64,000 nucleotides of DNA, taken from assembly GCF_000003815.2 (NCBI RefSeq), contig NC_049980.1:20981419-21045418 (forward strand). Direction: 5' to 3'. The number at the start of each line of letters is the position of its first letter. Within the stretch, counting starts at the first letter, position 1. Shown one piece after another: positions 34,741 to 64,000 of the stretch. The notes under the pieces are model-generated. The model ran no database searches, was not told where the DNA came from, and saw only the letters and a program-made list of their open reading frames with translations. The stretch is from Branchiostoma floridae (Eukaryota > Chordata > Leptocardii > Amphioxiformes > Branchiostomatidae). The position numbers and the translations under genes were made by a program.

Positions 34741-37042
34741 TAAGTTATCAATATTATCGTTTCCTTTTACAAATGTTGTATGTGCACTTCACAACACACC
34801 TTTGTAACGCAGCTGCTTATAAAACAGAGACTAGACAATGCCCACCACCAAAGTGGCATAGGAGTGTCTGCCAGCTCCATCTTGCAGTTAACACATCAGG
34901 ACAGTAAGGTTTCTGACTGATCAAGAAACAATCCATGAAGAAGGAAGATATGGAACTTAGACTTAAGACTAAAGTAGGGAGGCCAGTATACCCTCTCATT
35001 GATACTGTTGTTTGATCCTACAGCTCGTAGTCCACCACAGCTATTGGGAGGTTTGGGATTGGTGTTATCATTTCCCTTCCTTTCACACATATTTCATTCT
35101 TTATTTGGGACAGGACCTATATAGCTAGTATTATAACACAAAAACCATTTTTCTGTCAGGTTTACATGCTTTTTAGTTACCTTCATGAAAAAGATTTAAT
35201 TTCATTAACTGTGTAATGCATAACAAACATTACTTTGAATACATGCAAGCATTACACATCAGACATATACTGGTCATTTTAGCTGTGGATTATAGCAACA
35301 TATCTTGGTCCTCCTACTGATCTTTTTGTAACACATCCATGTGGTAAGGACCTCATGTTGATTGGTGTGATCCCGTCAGACCCGGTTAGTGACAGTACCA
35401 TTTCAGGGTGGTATGTAGGGCTTGTAGTTGACGTACTAGAAGTACATGTCATGACTCCTGCTGTGTACACTGGTTCTGGTGGTGTATTGTGATCGTCATT
35501 GGATCTCACATGATAGCATGGGCGCTAATACATGTGATTTGATGTTAACAAAAATATTGACCTGTGAGCTGTAATGTTCTCTTATACTATTTGGCATTTT
35601 GGCCAACAGGAGGCCATGATCACGAGCCCTGACACGGAAACAGAATCATCTGACAGTTTGATGTTACAAAACCTGCGCCGCAGTCTCTCCTCCCTGACTC
35701 TGTGTCTACCCTCGCCTTGCTGCTGTTTTCTGTCGTGATGTCCAGTTCCCACCTCCTGACCCACACCCGACGTATTCGGCTTGGGTTACGTCTGTGCTGT
35801 GGTGGGTAATGTCAGGATCAGCTCATGCCTCTTGTCAGCAACAACAAGTTGCTGAGATTTTGAGCTTTCTCTGTGCATTTTGGCACAAGACTGGTTACCC
35901 TGTACTGTTTTCTGTCCTTCTTGATACTGACACACTTGGGTCTTATAGCAGTGTCATTGGGTTATCCTCTGTCTTTACCCATGGCCCCCCTACATTCTGG
36001 AACAACCTCTCTTTCAGTACTCCACCCCATACGGCGTAGATTATTGCCGTACCCCAACAGAGACACGTCACTGCTGCCTTCAAAGGGAAGGAACGGTTTC
36101 TCCCCTATGGAAAGTTGTTTTACTAAAAGGCAAAGAAACAGCCTACGATCAGTGAATGGTACAAGAACTTACAAGACTCTTTCATACTTCAAAGATATGT
36201 TCAGTTCATTGTCTGACCTAGGATCTTACATACAGATCCTGCTTGGCCATTGTCAAACACATGGAGACTACCTGCTTTTTTACACCTTGACTCCTTACAT
36301 TTCCAGCTTGACAGTATCTTAGCTAAACATTTTGAAAAGTTAAACTGCCCAAAGCAGGTATCGACTTCCTTCCTGAACAATTCTTTAAGGCATGAAAGCT
36401 CTGTTATTAGCCAATAGGAAAGGGTTTAACATCATGTGGTTCTGGTCGTTGCTCTGACAGTCACATGGTCCACTGTGATGTAACATTGGTTGTGATTGGC
36501 TGTGGGTGTGTCCATGCCCATGCTGTGTGGGCGGTGACACCCCTCCTGTAGCCAGCACACCTCCCCTCATCTCAGGAGGTCTCCTCTCTTTCCTGCTCCT
36601 CCGGTAACTCCTGAGAGTAACACAACAGTTTGAGAGAAAGGCTCAAGAAGAAACTGCATGTATTTCCCCTGTAGTGCAGTCTCCAGATTTATATGCACCA
36701 GTCTCCTATGGCCAAACCCAGCTGTCGCTGAAATTTAAAATTTTTTTTTTTCTAAATTCTCATACTCATCCCTTGTACAACTGGGTTAATAGTACTTCCT
36801 AGATACACACACATGCGTTGGTGCAGCCCACTTGACATACAGTTGAGGAAACCTTATCAAGTATCAAGTATATAAATAAGTTAATACACACACTATACAT
36901 GTTAGTGTGATAGGCCAATGTAGAGGAGAATGATTCCCCTGAAAGAAATAGGTGTCAAAAGTGGCCCAAAAGAAGGTTCCTGATACCACGTACATAACTT
37001 CACAAACACGTTTGAGAACAATGACACATTGGTTTACACACC
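34741..37042. other. Downstream of UPF1: 3' UTR and intergenic
   Basis: No second gene is supported. The part nearest 37042 is presumably UPF1 3' UTR. Short open frames such as 35873-36322 show no family motif. A minus-strand piece near 36565-36610 with a good acceptor (TTACTCTCAG) encodes ELPEEQEREETS and a stop, and could be an alternative last exon, but I prefer the exon at 37153-37043. Confidence 0.45.
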
Positions 37043-56415
<19,373 letters not shown>

Positions 56416-57494
56416 TTTTGTATCTCTTATATTTCTACTTATATACAGAATGCGTTACTTTGTGTAGATATATACAAAACGTCTAATTTTCTGGAAAAAC
56501 ACAAGGAAATATCGAAAAGAACTATAACGAAACCGTCACAGATTCCACGACACTCGCGCCATTTTCACACAGATTGATGATGTAATAGAAAATTGGGTAT
56601 AGGGAGATACTTTCGAAGGGGGTGTAATGTTTTATGAATTTGATAATGATAGCAAAAAATGCGTATCATCTATAAAAAACTTCCTTAACCTAATATAAAT
56701 AAAACAAATTGAGTAATTTTTGGCTATTTTATTAATTTCTTATCCAATCATATCTATTTCAAAAAGCTCCCTTCCCTCTTCTAAAAAAAGTGCACTCTCC
56801 TTTACGTCATCAGATATGGTGCACAATCCGGTCACTGGGGCAGGTAAGGGCTCGTGGACGTCTTTTTGAAGATAGTTTATGGCGAAAATTTAATATTTGT
56901 CGCAAAATATCCACACTATCTAGTCAATAGCTGTTTCATAACACAGAGAAGGAGATATTTTCATTGGTGCAATTTCGTATATTTAGTTTAAAGGTATTTG
57001 TTCCCCATTTTTGCGGACTTGGTATATGAGACTAGAGGGCTATGAGCTACGAATTTACGCTCGAATTTTTGGTCCTATAGAAGAAAGCTACTAAATGACA
57101 TAAATGTATAGGTATAATCTGCAAAATTCCATTTCATGACAGACAAAAAGGTCACAGGATTTGAAATGCCCTCAGGAAAGCTGCACAAAGTTTTGCAGAA
57201 AAGGGTATAATTTCCTAAACATCTTGTAAACAACTTGCAAATATATTGACTGTCTAAATGAAAACAAGCTAGATATTATCACGAATCACACATTGCAAAA
57301 ATATTGTTGTGTTAAGAGTCCATAGACAGTCTTATGGATGCTGTAGTCGTACAACTGTCTAATATGCTGTAACAAAGTGATGCACAGATGTGCTGAAAAA
57401 AAATGTAATTCAGGTAATCATGTTACATAGAAAGGTTTGTCAGTTATGTAATAACTTTAATGAATAACAGCACTGTGTACATATCTATTTCCAG
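56416..57494. promoter_or_regulatory. Probable bidirectional promoter of UPF1 and TENT2
   Basis: UPF1 starts at 56415 on the minus strand and the first TENT2 coding exon opens at 57495 on the plus strand. A GCGCCATTTT motif near 56557 and TTACGTCATC (CRE-like) near 56812 stand in this region. A plausible non-coding TENT2 exon ends at 56843 with CAG|GTAAGG. The two transcripts would then start within roughly 300-400 bp of each other. No TATA box in a fitting place was seen. Confidence 0.55.
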
Positions 57495-57541
57495 AGATTT
57501 GGGACAATTTTCTTTGAAGATCTTTGGTCAAGATTGTCGGG

Positions 57542-60500
57542 ATGTACAGCAATATCCAAGCCCCTCCATTTCCGTACAATCCCCTCGTCCTCCAAGCCAT
57601 GCATGCACAGTTGTCCCGCCCGCCACCAACGCCAAGGGAGCTAATCGCACTGGAGCTGAATATGAGACACCAAAAGTCAGTATAGAATTTGCAAGTACAG
57701 TTTCATTTGATGCTCATTGTAATGTTAGTCCCATTTTTGTGTCGCTATGGCACAATAGAGACGTGGGTACCATCCTCCCTGTACCCAGTTACTACTGGCT
57801 CTCCATTGTTGCTTCCATACATGTAGGTAAGGCAAAGAGTGCCATCAGTAGCACAAGTGGTATATATAAGTGACCCTGCTGCTTTGCTATTTGGACCAAA
57901 TTCTGTGGTTCCAGAGGGCAAAGGTTAGACCCCCTCTTGACAATTTTAATAAGGGATTAAAGACCATTGCACTAGTCCCTCCAGACAGGGATGTTAATCC
58001 AGCAGTTGTGTGTATGGGGAGCTTGATACATTCTCAAACTTTTGGCAAACTTTTGCTATGTAAAACTATCCAACAAGCACACACATATTATATGAAGAAG
58101 AGTGGGGGTGAACAGTTGTGCTTCTTCATGAAAACACAAAACAAAGTTGCATTGCAATACATTGTACTCGCTATCAAAGTATTACACAAGATTTGAAGAT
58201 TTGATCTTCCATATGTATTTGTATGTGTAGCTTTTCATATTCCCTCATATGTTTCAGAGGAATGCAAATAACAGGAATGACCACATGTCCTCTCAGAGGA
58301 ATAAAGTAAGTTTGCTTTTAGATGACCTTTTATGATCTCCTTTTTTCTTGATGATTGCTGGTTCGCTTGGTTCTAGAACAACCAGACAGCTACATTGTAA
58401 GTACACAAATGTATGAATTTTTCTTGATAATCCTCATGTTCCATTTTTTTCAGACGTAGACATGAAGTGGAGTCCATGGACCCCAAGCGGCAGTGTTTTC
58501 AGGCTCCTCAGCTGCAGAACAACAACCTGCACTTCCAGACACTCCCTCAGCATCAGCTTCTCCTCCATAATGTCATCAACAGACATGTGACCAATCAGAA
58601 CCCTATGCATAATGCTACAACATTAATCAATCCACAGCTTCTTTACAATAGGCTTCATGTTCAGGAAGCTCCAAGCAATCAGCTACCAGCGTACAACGGT
58701 GTGAATGTAAACGAGCAGCCAGTATCAACTGCACAGCCAGTGACTCTCAATAATAACAGGCCGATCGCCAGTAGAAAACGACTAAATGCTGTCAGTACGC
58801 CACCAAAGAACCACAAAGCCGCCAAGCTGATGAAAGTCGATGTGACGGATAATCCCTCAGGAAGCTGCCCTGTTAACAATGTCAGGGGCAATATTAATCA
58901 GAGAGCAGTTTCCGACCTGCAGCTCCCACTTATTCCAGAACCAGACAATAGTCCTGACCTGAAGCAGCTAGACAAGGTAATACACTTTTCATGTCAGTAA
59001 AACATTTGAAAAAGGTAATCTGCTTAAAGCCCCTGTTACAAAGTCAATGAGCTTTGACTGTATCTGTTGATCACCAGAAAGTCACTGAATTTCAAAATCA
59101 TCTTAGATTTAAGTGTTGTTTTTTTCCTGAATATCTACCTCACAGTGAAAGGAGCTTAGTGACTTGTGAATGTTGATCAATCCTTTAGAATTTGTGCGAT
59201 GATCTAGACCATATATATCAGGCGTAATATTGCCACAAATGTCACAGAGCCCACAGACTTGTAGGCCAGTTGCATTGCCTGCTGTACGACAGGTATTATA
59301 CCCCGGTACATTGTTTTCTTCTATAGAACTCTCTCTAATCATGACCTATATTTCTTGGTCCCTAGTTGTCACTTCAGATGTTGAATCGTTACCAGTCCCA
59401 GAGACAATGCTCCTATGATCTGCAGAGGAAAGTTCGTCTCCAGGACGCTCTTACAGACATCATACGAGGAGTCATTCCACGTAGGTACTGCCTTTGGGAG
59501 GATAGGACTAAAGTCTGAAGTTGTTGTTAATAGGTTTACTTCCATTGACTACTGTAAAAAATTCATATGAAAGCGCTGTCAACTATGGAAGTAAAACAGT
59601 AAACATTATATGTACATGTCTGTCCTTCTCAGACTCCTCGCTCTACCTTGTTGGGTCGTCGTTGAATGGGTTTGGAAGTCATGACAGTGATGCAGACATG
59701 TGCCTCATCCTGGCCAACAGGAGATACGTAAGTCATAACCATCATACTTTGTTTACTAACACAAGTTCAGAAAGGTTCTTAGACAAAATTAACAAAATGG
59801 CAGAAAGGATACTAGGATATAGGGGTTATTCTTTTATACAACCATGTTATACTTACTGTGCTTACATTTCCTCTGCACAACCAAGATCATCATTAAGTTA
59901 CTTGGCAAGTTTTCTTTAGTGATTCTGCTACTTTTCTCAGGGCAATGCTGACTGTAGCTACTTTTGCTCCTGGTGGCACTGCTGTGAGAAGACTGTGGTC
60001 CCAAATGTGGCCAAGGTTTTGTCCCCCTTTTCTATCTCACAGATTACTGTTTTAATTTCCAGATTAACCAGAGAGGAGAGGCTCGAGAGATCCTTGCTGT
60101 TGTCAACAAAGCTCTCCGGATATGTCGTAAGTAGATATATTTTGTTTTGCATAAGGAAATTTATCCTATTAAGTTCTTTTAGAGCACTGTTAGTAATGAA
60201 TTCATGATCAGTTATTGGAACAATGGAACTTGCATGGACATCATGGAAAGTTTTATACATGTAAGCCATTGACAATGGATTCACATTCCTCATTATTATC
60301 TTCGATGTTCTCAGCCTTTATTCAGCGCCCCCAGCTCATCCGAGCCAAGGTTCCCATACTCAAGTTCAAGGACTCTGTCAGGTTTGTGATTATCTGCATT
60401 GTCGTCTGATACATTTCTTTATGTTATTTTGTAATCAATCAATAGTTGAAATTTCTTTGCACAGCATGTGCAGTTAATGGGTATGGTGTAAAACGTTTGT

Positions 60501-63460
60501 GGTTGTGCATGATGATTATACATGTACTTTTCTGATTGTTGTACTAAAGTACTAGTCAGTTTTAACTGTATTAATGATAGCACATAATGGCATCCAGTGC
60601 TGTTTTGTATACCCTAAGTTTTGATAAACCAACAGTCCTGTAATCTTTGTTTGTTTCCCCCTGCAGCGGTGTGGAGTGTGATGTCAACATCAACAACCTG
60701 ACTGGCGTCAGAAACACCTTCCTTCTGCAGGCATACTCGCGATGTAAGATCAACCACTCATACCGCAGATGTTATGGCTATGATAATTGCACCATAAATG
60801 TTAGCTGTTTTTTTTGGGGGGGGGGGGGGACTGTTGAAAGATGGTGAAAATTAAGGGTTATTTCTTCTTTCTTGCCCAAGAACATGTCTCACATTTATCA
60901 CATGTTCCTATAGAATAACGTAGGCCTGGGGAGTATATGGTATCATAAGGCATACTAGTAGTCAGTTCCTATTGCCACCTTACAAATCATAAATCCATTG
61001 TCATATATCAAACCAATGGAAACATTGCAAAATGTGGTCAATATGGAGTAACAATGACCATACCAGTGGTTATGGGAAAATGGAGCCTTTTCATCAGTGT
61101 GTCATCTGGCTATATATGGTAATTCTGGACCTGGTTTGGGGTATATGTAATTGTAGCTACAGGTAATGATATTTATGTAAACAACTACACAGTGACTGTA
61201 GATACATGGATTCCATTGATAGCCCTTGGTTCCTCTTTAATTTGACATCATTACTTCAAATACTAGTAGTGTTAAACTTAAAGGTTGTCTATTGTCCTGA
61301 TCCTGCCTACAGTGGACTGGAGAATACGACCCCTGGTGTTCCTGGTAAAGCTCTGGGCGGGTGCACAGGGGATCAATGATGCCAGCCAAAGTACACTGTC
61401 TTCCTACTCCCTTACACTCATGACTCTGCACTACCTGCAAGGTGGGTATAAATGTAATTCATGGATACCATAATGTTGTAAATTTTTGTGCTCTTATGCA
61501 AAACATGAAATAATACAAAATAGACTTAGTGATGAAATCGGAAATGGCCTTTACTTTCATGAATCAAAGAATATAAGTTAAGATTGTTCCTTGTATTTAG
61601 TCCTGCCTAATGTGAAATGGTGATTGAGCCTGTGTTATGAGTATGTAGATATATTGAAGCTATTCACTGTTTTGTTTTATAGAAGACAGACATGTGGGTG
61701 GTTTAACCTTACTTATTATACCCTTCTCTCCTGCAGTGGGCTGTTCTGCACCTGTCATTCCATCCATACAGAGGGATTATCCAGTCAGTACTTTACTGTG
61801 TCTTTGATCTGTCATAGACTAAAATTGTGTTTGTGATGCCAACCTTTCCTACATTGTTACATTGAGCCATTTATATAGCAGACTGATAAGAGAGCTGATA
61901 TACAAATGTATATGGTAAGACTGTCATGAACCACGAGGTACTTCTCAGGATAACTAAAGTTTTGTGTGCATAACCAAAAAGTTAATACTTAGCCAATGTT
62001 CAACTCTCACATTTGCTTTCTTAGGGCTATGCAAATTGGCTCTACTTTGCAGCTAAAATGTAGGTGTCACAATTACTGTGCAAAGAATATGGTTGTAACC
62101 CTCACCAAGTTTATCATCCTGATGAAACGATTTATATATGTATTTGTCATCACATGTAATTTTATACAAAGCATTTTTCTTCCTATTTTAAACATGATTA
62201 ATGCTTTAGTTTTCATACATACAACTACCTCTGCAATGCCCCAGCAGAGATGGGTAGATTGTTGAATGTTAATGACATGTGAATGTTGCCTTGTGTAGGA
62301 GCTGTTTGCCCTGCACCTGACAGTAGAGCAGCTGGAAGCCAATGTGAGCCGGGTTCCCCCGTACAAAACTGCCAACACACAGTCACCAGCAGAGCTACTC
62401 AAGGGAATGCTGAACTACTACACAAATGTGTTTGAGTAAGTTGCCTTGCTCGTTGCTTACTGTCAAGCTGCAATGGTCAGCCCTTCCATGATAGATGATT
62501 GGTGAAAAACTTCCGGCTGTTTTAACATAATTTTCTCCACTTAAGCACCCTCATAGATGTCATTCGGTGCTGTAGAATTATCCTATAATCGTGCCTACCT
62601 CTGTCAAAATAGAAAACAAGCAAGTATTTCACGAACGTGCAGCCACTGTCTCATTGGTCAAACTGCTAATTGCCATGCTGTATCATTGGTTGAATTGCTA
62701 ATTGTGATGGACAGTCAGGAACATCAGCTAAGTAATACAAATGTATTAATACATGCCCATGAAACTGATGTTGACAGTTTTGAGGAGGAAGTCATCTCTG
62801 TGAGGCTGGGCATCAAGTTGAGGAAAAGTGGCCTGCAGGATGACCGGGAGTGGAGGGAAAAGTTCATCTCAATTGAAGGTACGAGTTGTCAACATCATTA
62901 GAGTATAAGGATAAGAAAAGACTACAGCTGCCCTTAAAAGCTGTATGATATTTTTATGTCAAAAGAGCAAACATACAAAAGTTGCAAGTTGATGTTCAGT
63001 TATATGCTCCTGCAAACACTGGTTAGAAGTCCAGCTTTGCACTTATACCTCACTGTTTGTTAAGATCCCACTTTTTTACTGCATGCAAAATCATCCTCTG
63101 CTAAGGAATGATGACTCATTGAATATGTCTGTTCATATCTAGAGCCATTCGACCAGTCCAACACAGCTCGGGCAGTGTATCAATACCCCAAGTTTGAGCT
63201 GATCAAGAGGGCCTTCAGCAAGGTAGGTACACTTTAATGAGTGAATGACATATGTACTTATCATACATGTACAACCATGTTAGCAAAATATTACTTTTGC
63301 ACCTTTGAAACACAGCATCGGTTGGTCTAGGTAGTTGGTATGACCATTTTGTCTTAATGAAAGACATTGAATTTGTTGTTGTTTTTGTCTATCATAGGGC
63401 TACAAGACTCTTCAAACAACAGACAACCTGGATGACCTGCTGTGCAAATGTGATCCATGA
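57542..63460 (+). CDS. TENT2: TENT2 (GLD2/PAPD4), cytoplasmic poly(A) RNA polymerase
   Basis: Fourteen exons: 57542-57675, 58258-58305, 58454-58976, 59378-59480, 59633-59727, 60063-60126, 60315-60381, 60667-60743, 61313-61441, 61737-61783, 62299-62435, 62778-62878, 63143-63222, 63398-63460. All phases agree, giving 555 aa (human 484). The long low-complexity N-terminus, rich in Asn and Gln, accounts for the extra length. The catalytic block is LVGSSLNGFGSHDSDADMC with D289 and D291, and the third aspartate is D350 in VECDVNINN. The central domain has IRPLVFLVKLWAGAQGINDA and LSSYSLTLMTLHYLQ, and the PAP-associated part ends with EPFDQSNTARAVYQYPKFEL. GLD2 enzymes add AMP to mRNA 3' ends in the cytoplasm, with partners such as GLD-3 or CPEB giving RNA specificity; no RNA-binding domain is seen here either. 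The short last exon (GYKTLQTTDNLDDLLCKCDP) may be divergent or one of several ends. Confidence 0.95.
60806..60831 (+). repeat. T/G homopolymer run in TENT2 intron
   Basis: A run of T followed by about twelve G, a likely slippage-prone site in the intron after the exon with the third catalytic aspartate. Confidence 0.6.
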
Positions 63461-64000
63461 CCTTTACACATTGACCCCTGCCCTTCAATCCATGACCTTG
63501 TTGAGTCTTGAATGTTTCCTTTCCTGATCCTTTACTTGTCTTCAATCAAAGCATCTTATATCAAAACAGTGACATTTGTAAACCTTGAAGACAGGAGATG
63601 CCTTGTGCTGCTATCTGTTTGGACAAATTCTGTTAGAATTTCCAATATTGATCGTTGTGTATAGCCCTGCTGACTATGTTCAAATTGGTCCTGCTGCCAT
63701 CATATCCTAAAAATTATCTGTGCAGAAGATTTGACTTTCCAAACTGGATCTCTCTCACAGAACACCTGAACTGTGACACTGAAACCTTGGTGCTAATGTC
63801 TTAAGAGGTTATCAGTTCTAGTGTATAAAAAGTGTCAAAAGTGGAAATTATTCAATTATTAAGTCCAAGAAAAATCAGGGCAAATTGTAACTGAACAGAA
63901 ATACAAGCAGAATGTACCTTACCTTTGCTATGTGTCTCTCCAAACAGCTTAAAAGCCAAGAACTCTTCACAAGAAAGGAAATATTTTGCATTGTTTACTT
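63461..64000 (+). other. TENT2 3' UTR and downstream
   Basis: No other gene is seen up to the window edge. No perfect AATAAA is present in this stretch, so the transcript end probably lies beyond the window or uses a variant signal. Confidence 0.4.

Noticed and set aside
36560-36612. Alternative UPF1 last exon encoding ELPEEQEREETS
   Set aside because: The acceptor is good and the phase fits, but the exon at 37153-37043 gives the conserved ending ([11 protein letters not shown] to FSQY) and completes the frame.

Overview
The window is intron-rich eukaryotic nuclear DNA. The two recognisable host genes (UPF1 and TENT2/GLD2) are animal-type, and the gene density, the non-LTR, Harbinger and TIR elements and the high repeat load suggest an invertebrate deuterostome, most likely an amphioxus (Branchiostoma). 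That species call is inference; no marker in the window proves it.

Region 1 (about 335-15,430) is a fourfold tandem array of units of about 3.2-3.4 kb. Each unit carries a MITE-like element with repeated TATA boxes and a CRE (TGACGTCA), then a two-exon gene for an unrecognised protein of about 114 aa, then a 3' UTR with AATAAA and a 39-bp minisatellite. Shared differences show the array grew as a dimer: copies 1 and 3 resemble each other, as do copies 2 and 4. Copy 2 has an early stop. A 5'-truncated non-LTR retrotransposon sits between copies 3 and 4.

Region 2 (17,331-34,731) is the most unusual part: a large DNA transposon with about 33-bp terminal inverted repeats flanked by a 9-bp target duplication (GGACTGACC). 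It carries two divergent spliced genes: a plus-strand acidic HIRAN-like protein that starts right at the left terminus, and a minus-strand gene of at least 11 exons for a protein of about 1,080 aa. That protein has a Myb/SANT-like N-terminus and a long unrecognised body containing an [10 protein letters not shown] motif, and is the candidate transposase. A 902-bp non-autonomous element with a 10-bp TSD is nested in one of its introns. The right end of the transposon occurs twice, around a 100-N gap. Only the distal copy is followed by the matching target duplication, so the intervening 5.2 kb (with Harbinger and non-LTR debris) is probably a misjoined flank of another copy. Without it the element is about 12.2 kb.

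Region 3 (37,043-63,460) holds two conserved RNA-metabolism genes arranged head to head. UPF1, the nonsense-mediated decay helicase, is on the minus strand (23 coding exons, in-frame model of 1,109 aa). TENT2/GLD2, the cytoplasmic poly(A) polymerase, is on the plus strand (14 coding exons, 555 aa). Their start codons are about 1.1 kb apart, and a probable TENT2 5' UTR exon lies about 400 bp from the UPF1 start, which suggests a shared bidirectional promoter. The first UPF1 intron (8.5 kb) holds degraded repeats and a relative of the MITE from Region 1. UPF1 intron 2 holds a small inverted copy of part of UPF1 exon 4.
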